DNA from: RYN-230 sp963704995
Lineage (GTDB): Bacteria > Actinomycetota > Actinomycetes > Streptosporangiales > Streptosporangiaceae
Assembly (NCBI GenBank): GCA_963704995.1
Contig: CAVPIM010000009.1
Span: forward strand, 1,302,001-1,366,000
DNA: 64,000 nt
Direction of reading: 5' to 3'
Position numbers and translations under genes: made by a program. The notes under the pieces were generated by a model. That model was not told the origin of the DNA. It ran no database searches and saw nothing but the letters and a program-made list of their open reading frames with translations. Each line of letters begins with the position of its first letter. Positions within the stretch are counted from its first letter, which is position 1. This document shows positions 50,314-58,438 of this stretch, piece by piece.

Positions 50314-51423
50314 ATGGCTGACCCGCGCGGCCGGCTGGCCAGGATCCGCGACGGGCTGACCCCACGCGAGTGGGGCCGGGCCGGCGCGATGCTGCTCACC
50401 GTCGTCGGGCTGAACGTGGCGGGCTGGGTCATGCTCGCCATCGCGGTCAGTGGCCACTTCCACATCAGCAAGACCGAGACCTTCGGCTTCACCACCGGGA
50501 TCCTGGCCTACACCCTCGGCATGCGGCACGCCTTCGACGCCGACCACATCGCCGCCATCGACAACACGACCCGCAAGCTGGTCAGTGAGGGCAAGCGCCC
50601 GCTGTCGGTGGGCTTCTTCTTTTCCCTGGGCCATTCCAGCGTGGTGTTCGTGCTGGCCCTGGTGCTGAACTTCGGTATCCGGGCCCTGAACGAGCAGGTC
50701 AGGAACTCCAGCTCGCACCTGCAGTACACGACCAACATCATCGGCACGCTGGTGTCCGGAACCTTCCTGTTCCTGATCGCGGCGATCAACGTGGTGATCC
50801 TGGCCGGGATCGTCAAGGTGTTCCGCGGGATGCGGTCGGGCCAGTACGACGACGAGGCCCTGGACGAGCAGCTGAACAAGCGGGGCCTGATGAACCGCCT
50901 CCTCGGCCCGCTGGCCCGCCGGATCGACGCGCCCTGGAAGATGTACCCGATCGGCTTCCTGTTCGGCCTGGGCTTCGACACGGCCACCGAGGTCGCGCTG
51001 CTCGTCCTGGCCGGCACCGCGGTCATCGGCGGGCTGCCGTTCTACGCGGTGCTGTCCCTGCCGATCCTGTTCGCCGCGGGGATGAGCCTGTTCGACACCG
51101 CGGACGGCTGCTTCATGAACTTCGCCTACGACTGGGCTTTCGCCCGCCCGGTGCGCAAGGTCTACTACAACCTGACCATCACCGGGCTGTCCGTGTTCGT
51201 GGCCATATCCATCGGGGCGGTCGAGGTGCTCGGCCTGCTCGGCCAGGACGGCCACCTGACCGGCCCCGGCTGGCGCTGGCTGGAAGACTTCGACCTCAAC
51301 AAGGCCGGGTTCGTGATCGCCGGGGTCTTCGTGCTCACCTGGGTGGTGGCCCTGGCCATCTGGCGTTTCGGCAAGATCGAGCAGAAGTGGGAGCTGGCCG
51401 CCGAATCCGGGCGCGGCGGCTAG
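50314..51423 (+). CDS. HoxN/NicO-family nickel permease
   Basis: ATG 50314 is set by AGGAAGG 8 nt upstream; 369 residues with eight or so TM helices. The NiCoT signature is TLGMRHAFDADHIAAIDNTT, followed by FSLGHSSVVFVLALVLNF and LGFDTATEVALLVLAG. It imports Ni2+ (possibly Co2+) across the membrane with high affinity. The Nur box upstream argues for nickel as the main substrate, feeding urease, hydrogenase or Ni-SOD, none of which is in this window. Confidence 0.93.
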   Translation: MADPRGRLARIRDGLTPREWGRAGAMLLTVVGLNVAGWVMLAIAVSGHFHISKTETFGFTTGILAYTLGMRHAFDADHIAAIDNTTRKLVSEGKRPLSVGFFFSLGHSSVVFVLALVLNFGIRALNEQVRNSSSHLQYTTNIIGTLVSGTFLFLIAAINVVILAGIVKVFRGMRSGQYDDEALDEQLNKRGLMNRLLGPLARRIDAPWKMYPIGFLFGLGFDTATEVALLVLAGTAVIGGLPFYAVLSLPILFAAGMSLFDTADGCFMNFAYDWAFARPVRKVYYNLTITGLSVFVAISIGAVEVLGLLGQDGHLTGPGWRWLEDFDLNKAGFVIAGVFVLTWVVALAIWRFGKIEQKWELAAESGRGG

Positions 51424-51502
51424 CGATCACCAGGCGGCATAGGGTGGGCCTCGACCGGGACCGCCGGGGAATCTGGCGGCCGCGAAGTGCGGAGGAGATC
51501 AC

Positions 51503-51856
51503 GTGGACGTTGAGCGGGCCCGGGCCCTGCTGGCCGCCGAGCGCGACGAGGTGAGCAAGCTCCTGGCCGAGACCCAGGCCGCCGGGCGGGAAGACCGGGA
51601 CACCGAGGACCAGCAGGACGCCGACATCGCCGACCCCGCGCAGTCCCTGACCCAGCAGGGCATGGACGACGCGATCGCGGAGAGCCTGCGTGACCGGCTG
51701 GCCGCCCTGGAGCGGGCCGAGCAGCGGCTGGCGGACGGCAGCTACGGGCGGTCGGTGCAGAGCGGGCAGCCCATCCCCGATGAGCGGCTGGAAGCCGACC
51801 CCGCGGCCGAGCTCACCGTCGAGGAAGCCGCGGCGCAGGAAGCCGCGGACCGCTAA
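51503..51856 (+). CDS. DksA/TraR-like protein lacking zinc-finger cysteines
   Basis: 117 residues from GTG 51503, after GGAGG. An acidic coiled-coil N-terminus (~1-75) leads into GSYGRSVQSGQPIPDERLEA, the place where DksA relatives read YGxCxxCGxPIPxxRLEA. Both first-pair cysteines are Ser or Gln here, and the second pair is also absent (AAELTVEEAAAQ). Such zinc-less forms recur in actinobacteria. It may still enter the RNA polymerase secondary channel, but its fold must hold without zinc. Function unknown. Confidence 0.75.
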   Translation: MDVERARALLAAERDEVSKLLAETQAAGREDRDTEDQQDADIADPAQSLTQQGMDDAIAESLRDRLAALERAEQRLADGSYGRSVQSGQPIPDERLEADPAAELTVEEAAAQEAADR

Positions 51857-51873
51857 GCCAGGCCCGGGCGGAG

Positions 51874-52878
51874 TCAGCTGATCTCCGCGTCCTCCCGGTC
51901 GAGATACGGGGGCAGGCCGAACCGCTCGAACAGCCGGCCGTCGGTGTCGATGAAGTGGTGGATGTGCATGATCCGGCCATCCGAGAGCTCCGGGACCTGA
52001 ATGCACCACGGCACCAGGCGGACGCCGTCGCCGGACGGCTTGTACTGCGCGAACGCGGGTGAGGCGTTGGCGGTGACCGGGATCATCCGCGATCCGTCGC
52101 AGCCGCTGCCCCAGCCGGTGTACCAGCCACGCAGTTCGTCCCGGCCGCGGATCCACATCTCGAACGGCGGCATGGAGATGCTCGCGTCCTCGTGCAGCAG
52201 CGCAACGAGCCGGTCGATGTCGTAACGCTGGAACGCGTCCACGTAGCGGGCCAGCAGCTCCCGGTCGGCGTCCTCCAGCGGGGGTGGCGGCGGCCGGTCC
52301 TCGCCCTGGTCGCTGGCGGCCATGGTGGTACGGGCGCGCTGCAGGGCGCTGTTCACCGAGACCACCGTGGTGTCCAGCAGGGCGGCCACCTCAGCGGCCT
52401 GCCAGCACAGCACCTCGCGGAGGATGAGCACCGCGCGCTGCCGGGGCGGCAGGTTCTGCAGGGCCGAGATGAACGCCAGCCGGATGCTGTCCTGCAGCAC
52501 CACGCGGCCGGCCGGGTCGGTATCCGGGGGCAATGGGCCATCGCCGGGCATCGGCTCGATCCAGGCCGACTCCGGCAGCGTGGCCACCGGCTCGGTGCTG
52601 GAGGGCACCGGAGCCGACAGGTCCATCGGCAGGGCCCGGCGTTTCCGGCTGCGCAGCATGTCCAGGCACACGTTGGTGGCGATCCGGTACAGCCAGGAAC
52701 GCACGGCGGACCGGCCCTCGAACCGGTCGAAGGCCTGCCAGGCCCGGACCATCGCCTCCTGCACGGCGTCATCGGCATCGTGCGCCGAGCCGAGCATCCG
52801 GTAGCAGTAGCCGGTCAGCTCACCCCGGTAGAGCTCAAGGTCATGAGTGGCAGTGTCGGTGGCGGCGATCTCGCTCAC
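51874..52878 (-). CDS. SigG/SigX5-like ECF sigma factor with SnoaL-like C-terminal domain
   Basis: 334 residues. Region 2: YRGELTGYCYRMLGSAHDAD, then DAVQEAMVRAWQAFDRFEGR and SWLYRIATNVCLDMLRSRKR. Region 4: NLPPRQRAVLILREVLCWQA, then EVAALLDTTVVSVNSALQRA. A SnoaL_2-like domain occupies ~210-330 (LLARYVDAFQRYDIDRLVAL and MPPFEMWIRGRDELRGWY) and replaces an anti-sigma as control element in this group. ATG 52878. No anti-sigma gene is adjacent. Confidence 0.9.
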   Translation of the reverse strand: MSEIAATDTATHDLELYRGELTGYCYRMLGSAHDADDAVQEAMVRAWQAFDRFEGRSAVRSWLYRIATNVCLDMLRSRKRRALPMDLSAPVPSSTEPVATLPESAWIEPMPGDGPLPPDTDPAGRVVLQDSIRLAFISALQNLPPRQRAVLILREVLCWQAAEVAALLDTTVVSVNSALQRARTTMAASDQGEDRPPPPPLEDADRELLARYVDAFQRYDIDRLVALLHEDASISMPPFEMWIRGRDELRGWYTGWGSGCDGSRMIPVTANASPAFAQYKPSGDGVRLVPWCIQVPELSDGRIMHIHHFIDTDGRLFERFGLPPYLDREDAEIS

Positions 52879-53116
52879 GCTCCTCCCCGTCCGTGGACCA
52901 ATCTACCCACGGTCAGTGTGCCAGCCGCCACCGACACTGCGCCGGGTCAGCCGCCCCGGGGCGGCTGACCTGGCCCGGCAGAGGAGTGCGCCCGCTTGCC
53001 TAACCGCGGCCGCTCGTAGAGGCTGATCATCAGCGGCTCGAACGCACCACCTGTCCCCACGCTGTCCGGAGCCGCCGGGGCTGACCACAGGCGCAGCGGG
53101 GGCCGCAGGAAAGATC

Positions 53117-54340
53117 ATGCCGACTGCTGACAACGGATCACCGCGGGCCGCGGGCATCCGGGACGTGGCCCGGATGGCCGGTGTCTCGGTCGCCTCCGCC
53201 AGTTTCGCGCTCAACGGCCAGCCCGGGGTGGCCGACGACACCCGCCGCCGCATCCTGGCCATCGCCGGGCAGCTCGGCTACCGGGCCAACCCGCAGGCCC
53301 AGGCGCTGCGCCGGGGCCGCACCACCACCTACGGCTTCGTGGTGCGCAACTTCGCCAACCCGTTCTTCCTCGAGGTGCTCTCGGGCGCCGAGGAGGTCGC
53401 GGGTGAGGCGGGCGCGACCCTGCTCGTCCTGGACTCGCGCTACTCGCTGGAGCGTGAGCGCCGCCACCTGCGGGAGATGGCGGCGCAGCGGGTGGCCGGG
53501 CTGGCCATCGCCCCCGTCGGGACCGGCGAGTCGGTCCAGCTCTGGCACGACCTGCGTCCCGGGGCCCCGGTCGTCGTGCTGAACGCCTCGGCCGCCCGGA
53601 TCAGCGGCGTCTGCCGGGTCCGCCCGGACAACGCCGCCGCGGTCGAGCTGCCGATGCGCCGGCTCGCCGAGCTGGGGCACACCTCGGTGGCGTTCCTGAC
53701 CGCGCCGCGCCGGCTGATGGCCGACCCGGACCGGCTGCGCCATTTCCGGCGGCTGAGCCGGGCGCTCGGGCTGCGGGCCACGGTGCTGTACTCGCCGCTG
53801 ACCCTGGGCGACGTGCAGCAGGCCACCCTGGGGGTGCTGGCTGGCCCGGATGCGCCGACCGCGGTCATCACCAACTCCGACTACACCGCCCATGCGGTCT
53901 ACAAGGCCGCGCGGGAGCTGGCCCTGCGGATCGGCCCCGGCGTCTCGGTCGTCGGGCACGACGACCTGGCCACCTCCGAGCTGCTGGACCCGCCGCTGGC
54001 CACCATCTGGCTGAACCGGCGGGAAATGGGCCGGGCGCTCATGCTCCGCCTGCTCGGGCGGGTCACGCCGGAGGACTACGTGGCCCCGGTGGAACTCATC
54101 GAGCGGGCTTCGCTGCAGGCGCCGGCGGCCCGGCCGGCACCGCTGCCCGCCGCCCGGCCCCCGGAGCTGCCCGCCGCCCGGCCCCCGGGGCCGCCCGCCG
54201 GGCCTGGCGGCCGAGCCGCCCCCGGGCCGCCAGCCTGGGAGTTTTGCCGTCCGGTGAACACTTGCTGGCCCCCGCGCGTCAACTCGGTAACGCCTCTTGA
54301 CGCCCCTGCGGCAGGTGCGTCAACATACCGGCAAAACTAA
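53117..54340 (+). CDS. LacI-family repressor with long C-terminal extension
   Basis: 407 residues from ATG 53117. HTH: IRDVARMAGVSVASASFALN, hinge NPQAQALRRGRTTTYGFVVR. The periplasmic-binding-like core ends near VELIERASLQ (~residue 335). A ~70-residue Pro/Ala-rich tail follows, which includes a duplicated ~24-bp segment and reads through the promoter region of the ABC operon to TAA 54340. Relatives stop at the core, so the tail may be a lost stop. The TAA lies inside the palindrome TAAACGTTTA. It is predicted to repress the solute-uptake operon that follows. Confidence 0.9.
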   Translation: MPTADNGSPRAAGIRDVARMAGVSVASASFALNGQPGVADDTRRRILAIAGQLGYRANPQAQALRRGRTTTYGFVVRNFANPFFLEVLSGAEEVAGEAGATLLVLDSRYSLERERRHLREMAAQRVAGLAIAPVGTGESVQLWHDLRPGAPVVVLNASAARISGVCRVRPDNAAAVELPMRRLAELGHTSVAFLTAPRRLMADPDRLRHFRRLSRALGLRATVLYSPLTLGDVQQATLGVLAGPDAPTAVITNSDYTAHAVYKAARELALRIGPGVSVVGHDDLATSELLDPPLATIWLNRREMGRALMLRLLGRVTPEDYVAPVELIERASLQAPAARPAPLPAARPPELPAARPPGPPAGPGGRAAPGPPAWEFCRPVNTCWPPRVNSVTPLDAPAAGASTYRQN

Positions 54341-54347
54341 ACGTTTA
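54276..54347. promoter_or_regulatory. Promoter-operator of the ABC uptake operon
   Basis: TAAACGTTTA (54338-54347) is a perfect LacI-type palindrome with central CG. Upstream, GCGTCAA occurs three times in alternating orientation (54276-54282, 54297-54303 reversed, 54317-54323), spaced 20-21 bp, two helical turns. The middle copy contains TTGACG as a possible -35, with CAACAT at 54321-54326 as -10, so the palindrome would lie just after the start of transcription. All lies in the 3' end of the LacI gene. Confidence 0.6.
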
Positions 54348-54470
54348 AGGTCTTTTGTCGGGTGCTGTTCGCGGGGGGGTCCGCTGACCTCCTGAGCACT
54401 ACTGCGTGGCAGGCGCTTAGCTTCCGCGGCCCGCTCAAAAGTGGGATAGCCAATACAGGAGGCAATTTCC

Positions 54471-55592
54471 GTGAGATCTCCCTACCGCTTCACCTTCCTG
54501 GGGGTCACGGCGCTCGCTCTGGCGGCTGCCGGCTGCTCCACGAGCTCGCCATCGACGTCCAGTGGCGGCGTCAATTGGGCCACGGTGACAACCGCGTCGG
54601 CGGGCGGCGGAATGAGCAAGCTCGTCGCCGCGGCGAAGAAGGAGGGCACGCTCAACGTCATCGCCCTGCCGCCGACGTGGGCCAACTACGGCAACATCAT
54701 CAAGACCTTCAGCACGAAATACGGCATCAAGGTGAACTCGGCCCTGCCGGACGGGACGAGCCAGCAGGAAGTTGACACGATCAAGCAGAAGAACGGCACC
54801 GCGGCGGCCCCGGACGTGGTGGACGTCGGCGTATCCGTCGCGCTCGCCAACACCAGCCTGTTCACGCCGTACAAGGTCAGCACCTGGTCGGCGATCCCCG
54901 CGGTGCAGAAGGACCCGAACGCCCGCTGGTACAACGACTACGGCGGCTACATGGCGGTCGGCTACTCCAGCAAGTTCGGCACGATCACCTCGCTGAGCCA
55001 GCTGCTGCAGCCGAAGTTCAAGAACGCGGTCGCGCTGAACGGTAACCCCACCGCGGCGAACGCCGCGCTGAACGGGGTCATGATGGCCAACCTCGCCACG
55101 GGGGGCACGGCCGCCAGCATCTCCAAGGGGGTTAACTTCTTCCACGACCTGAAGGCGAAGGGTAACTTCTCCCCCGTGTCCGCGACCGGTGCGACGATCA
55201 AGTCCGGGTCCACCCCGGTCGTCTTCAACTGGGACTACCTGAACCTGCCCAGCTACGTCGGGGTGTCCAACTGGAAGGTGTTCATCCCGAGCAACGCCAT
55301 ACTCGGCGGGTACTACGCCCAGGCCATCAACAAGAGTGCGCCGCACCCGGCGGCGGCCCGGCTGTGGGAGGAGTTCCTGTACTCCCAGGCCGCCTCGGGC
55401 GGGCAGAACCTGTGGCTGCAGGGCGGTGCCCGGCCGGTCGAGCAGATCGCCATGACCAGCAACGGCAGCATCGACAAGGCGGCCGCGTCCAAGCTGCCCC
55501 CGGTCTCTGGCAACCCGCTGTTCCTGAGCCAGGCCCAGAACACCGCGGCGGCCAACTATCTCGCGGCCAACTGGGCTAAGGCCGTCGGCTAG
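54471..55592 (+). CDS. ABC transporter substrate-binding lipoprotein
   Basis: GTG 54471 follows GGAGG at a good distance; 373 residues. Signal and lipobox: FTFLGVTALALAAAGCSTSS. The type II binding-protein fold (SBP_bac_6/8-like) shows in EGTLNVIALPPTWANYGNII, APDVVDVGVSVA, PNARWYNDYGGYMAVGYS and NPTAANAALNGVMMAN. Proteins of this group bind polyamines, ferric ion or 2-aminoethylphosphonate-type solutes. Gene order SBP-permease-permease-ATPase-phosphoesterase points to a phosphorus-containing ligand. Confidence 0.88.
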   Translation: MRSPYRFTFLGVTALALAAAGCSTSSPSTSSGGVNWATVTTASAGGGMSKLVAAAKKEGTLNVIALPPTWANYGNIIKTFSTKYGIKVNSALPDGTSQQEVDTIKQKNGTAAAPDVVDVGVSVALANTSLFTPYKVSTWSAIPAVQKDPNARWYNDYGGYMAVGYSSKFGTITSLSQLLQPKFKNAVALNGNPTAANAALNGVMMANLATGGTAASISKGVNFFHDLKAKGNFSPVSATGATIKSGSTPVVFNWDYLNLPSYVGVSNWKVFIPSNAILGGYYAQAINKSAPHPAAARLWEEFLYSQAASGGQNLWLQGGARPVEQIAMTSNGSIDKAAASKLPPVSGNPLFLSQAQNTAAANYLAANWAKAVG

Positions 55593-55603
55593 CAAGGAAG
55601 ACC

Positions 55604-56470
55604 GTGACTGTCGCTACGGCAACCGAGGCTGGCGCCCGGCCCCTGCGGGCCGGGCGCCGGCTTCGCCTTCCGGCCTGGGTGGGAACGCTGCCCTTCTTCT
55701 GCTATGTCGGGGTCTTCCTGCTCTACCCGACCGGGATCCTCATCGTCGACGCCTTCAAGAACCCCAGCGGGAGCTGGAATTTCGGCAGCCTGTCCACGCT
55801 GTACAGCCCGGCCGTCCGGGACTACTTCATCGGGTCGTTCAAGCTGTGCGTACTGTCCGCCGTGGCGGGGGCGGTGTTCGGGGCCCTGGTGGCCTACGCG
55901 GTGGCTTCCGGCAGGCCAGACGGCGTCGTGCGCCGCCTCTCGGTCGCCGTCTCGGGCGTGCTGGCCCAGTTCGGCGGGGTGACCCTGGCCTTCGCGTTCC
56001 AGGCGCTCATCGGTCCGGCCGGGCTGCTCTTCCACGCGGGCTGGTACTACGACTTCCCGTGGGGTATCACCCTGATCTACACCTACTTCCAGATCCCGCT
56101 CATGGTGCTGGTCTTCCTGCCCGCGATCGACGGGCTGAAGGTGCAGTGGCGGGAGGCGTCGGAAAGCCTGGGCTCCTCGACCTGGCAGTTCTGGCGGCAT
56201 GTCGGTGGCCCGCTGCTCGCCCCGGCGTTCTTCGGGTCGCTGCTCCTGCTGTTCGCCAACGCCCTGTCCGCGTTCGCCACCATCCAGGCCTGGGAGAACC
56301 AGATTGCTTACACCGTGCCGCAGCAGATCGGCACCGCGTTGTCCAGCGAAGTGGGGCTGGCCAACGTCAATGCGGCCGACGTGCTCGCGTTCGGCATGAT
56401 CATCATGGTGGCGATCGTCATGACCGGATACGCGCTGCTGCAGCGGAGGGCGGCCCGGTGGCTGCGGTAA
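55604..56470 (+). CDS. ABC transporter permease 1
   Basis: 288 residues from GTG 55604, 11 bp after the binding protein. Six TM helices, PotB-like. The EAA loop is WREASESLGSSTWQFWRHVG, the contact with the ATPase. FIGSFKLCVLSAVAGAVFGA and AFFGSLLLLFANALSAFATI are among the helices. Pairs with the next permease to form the heterodimer channel. Its last 13 bp overlap that gene. Confidence 0.9.
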   Translation: MTVATATEAGARPLRAGRRLRLPAWVGTLPFFCYVGVFLLYPTGILIVDAFKNPSGSWNFGSLSTLYSPAVRDYFIGSFKLCVLSAVAGAVFGALVAYAVASGRPDGVVRRLSVAVSGVLAQFGGVTLAFAFQALIGPAGLLFHAGWYYDFPWGITLIYTYFQIPLMVLVFLPAIDGLKVQWREASESLGSSTWQFWRHVGGPLLAPAFFGSLLLLFANALSAFATIQAWENQIAYTVPQQIGTALSSEVGLANVNAADVLAFGMIIMVAIVMTGYALLQRRAARWLR

Positions 56471-57306
56471 CGTCGCTGGGCGAGACCCCGCTGGCCGGCG
56501 CGGCCGCCCGCGGGCCGCAGGGCATGCAGCGCCGCCGCCGCCGGCGGCTGAACGCCTTCCGCTACGTCGTGTTCACCCTCTTCGGCCTGTTCGTGGCGGC
56601 GCCGCTGCTGGCCATGCTGCGGTTCTCCCTGGAGGGGACGAAGCTCGGCACCTGGTCGCTGACCGCGTGGAAGCAGATCGTGTCCTACCCCGGGCTGCCC
56701 GGCGCGGTCGCGCTCACCCTGGAACTGGCCGTCATCAGCAGCATCGTCATGGTGGTGCTGCTCTTGCCCACCATGATCTGGATCAAGCTGCGGGTGCAGT
56801 GGATCAGCCGGACCTTCGAGTTCCTCTGCCTGCTGCCGCTGACTATCCCGGCCATCGCGCTGGTCGTCGGCCTGGCCCCGGTCTACAACCGGATCCAGCA
56901 CTACAGCCTGTCCGCGCTGCAGCTGTTCTGGGTGTACGTGGTCCTGGCGCTGCCGTACGCCTACCGGGCGCTGTCGTCCGGGCTGGACGTGATCGACGCC
57001 ACCACGCTGGCCGAGGCCGCCCGGAGCCTGGGCGCGAACTGGTTCACCGTGATGTTCCGGGTCATCGCGCCGAACATGTGGCAGGCCATCCTGAACGCGC
57101 TGCTGCTGACCAGCGCCCTGGTCCTGGGCGAGTTCACGATCGCGTACCTGCTGCTCTACAACACCCTGCAGCCCACGCTGTACTCCATCAGCCGCAATAC
57201 GCCGAACGCCGGGGTTGTCTTCTCGACCTCCATGGCGTCGCTGCTGTTCGCCTTCGCCCTGCTGACGATCCTGTCCTACGCCGGCCGCCAGCGGCGCCGG
57301 GGATGA
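56458..57306 (+). CDS. ABC transporter permease 2
   Basis: The GTG at 56458, inside the end of permease 1, gives 282 residues. Six TM helices, PotC-like, with the EAA loop LAEAARSLGANWFTVMFRVI. The N-terminus is Arg-rich (QRRRRRRLNAFRYVVF), setting cytoplasmic orientation. LLPLTIPAIALVVGLAPVYN and ALVLGEFTIAYLLLYNTLQP are typical. Co-translated with permease 1; the ATPase gene follows after 10 bp. Confidence 0.9.
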   Translation: MAAVTSLGETPLAGAAARGPQGMQRRRRRRLNAFRYVVFTLFGLFVAAPLLAMLRFSLEGTKLGTWSLTAWKQIVSYPGLPGAVALTLELAVISSIVMVVLLLPTMIWIKLRVQWISRTFEFLCLLPLTIPAIALVVGLAPVYNRIQHYSLSALQLFWVYVVLALPYAYRALSSGLDVIDATTLAEAARSLGANWFTVMFRVIAPNMWQAILNALLLTSALVLGEFTIAYLLLYNTLQPTLYSISRNTPNAGVVFSTSMASLLFAFALLTILSYAGRQRRRG

Positions 57307-57316
57307 GGTAAGACCT

Positions 57317-58438
57317 GTGAGCTCACCAGTGACCAGTGCCACCGGCGCCGCCGACCGGACCGCCGTCGAGGTCCGGATGGAGGGGCTGACCCGCCGGTAC
57401 GGCGCGGTCACCGCCCTGGACGGCCTGGACCTGACGCTGCGGCCCGGCGAGCTGATCGCCCTGCTCGGGCCGTCCGGCTGCGGGAAGACCACCACCCTGC
57501 GGCTGCTCGCCGGGCTGGAGGACGCCGACGCCGGGCAGATCATCGTGGGCGGCCGGGACATCGCCCACCTGCCGGCCAGCAAGCGCGACATGGGCATGGT
57601 CTTCCAGGCCTACTCGCTGTTCCCGCACATGACCGTGCTGCAGAACGTGGCGTTCGGCCTCCGGCTGCGCCACGTGCCGAAGGCGGAACGTGATCGCCGC
57701 GCCATGGAGGTGCTCGACCTGGTCGGCCTCACCGAGCAGGCCGGCCGCTACGCGCACCAGATCTCCGGCGGCCAGCAGCAGCGGGTCGCGCTGGCCCGGG
57801 CCCTGGCCATCGAGCCCCAGGTGCTACTGCTGGATGAGCCGCTGTCCGCGCTGGACGCCAAGGTCCGTGCCCAGCTGCGGGACCAGATCCGGCGGATCCA
57901 GCTCGAGGTGGGCATCACCACCCTCTTCGTCACGCACGACCAGGAGGAGGCGCTGGCCATCGCGGACCGGGTCGGGGTGATGCGGGCCGGACAGCTCGAG
58001 CAGCTCGCCCCGCCCACCGAGGTCTACTCCCGGCCGGCCACCGCGTTCGTGGCCGAGTTCGTCGGCCTCACCAACCGGCTCCCCGGGACGGTCAGCGGCT
58101 CGACCGTGACCGTGCGCGGGCAGGACCTGCCCCTGGTCGATCTGGGCACCCCGGCGGGGCCGGTCACCGCGCTGGTCCGGCCCGAGGCGGTCACGCTGGC
58201 CTCGGAGAGCTCGGCGGGTTCCGGCCCGCTGGCTGGCACCGTCATCGCCATCACCTTCCTGGGCGCGACCAGCCGGGTCACCGTGAACCTGGGCGACACC
58301 ACGATCATGGCCCAGCTGCCGACCTCGGACGCCACGGAACTGAGCGCGGGCAGCCACGTCGCGCTGTCGATCCGGCCTGACCCCGTGCTGGTTTCCGTTG
58401 CGGAGAACAAAGAATCCGTGGCTGCGAGCGAGGCTTGA
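57317..58438 (+). CDS. ABC transporter ATPase (PotA/FbpC-like)
   Basis: 373 residues from GTG 57317. Walker A GPSGCGKTTTLRLLAGLE, Q-loop GMVFQAYSLFPHMTV, signature ISGGQQQRVALARALA, Walker B VLLLDEPLSALDAKV and switch His in LFVTHDQEEALAIAD. A TOBE domain occupies ~270-365. It energises the importer. Its stop overlaps the TTG start of the metallophosphoesterase gene (TTGA), showing that hydrolase and transporter are one unit. Confidence 0.93.
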   Translation: MSSPVTSATGAADRTAVEVRMEGLTRRYGAVTALDGLDLTLRPGELIALLGPSGCGKTTTLRLLAGLEDADAGQIIVGGRDIAHLPASKRDMGMVFQAYSLFPHMTVLQNVAFGLRLRHVPKAERDRRAMEVLDLVGLTEQAGRYAHQISGGQQQRVALARALAIEPQVLLLDEPLSALDAKVRAQLRDQIRRIQLEVGITTLFVTHDQEEALAIADRVGVMRAGQLEQLAPPTEVYSRPATAFVAEFVGLTNRLPGTVSGSTVTVRGQDLPLVDLGTPAGPVTALVRPEAVTLASESSAGSGPLAGTVIAITFLGATSRVTVNLGDTTIMAQLPTSDATELSAGSHVALSIRPDPVLVSVAENKESVAASEA

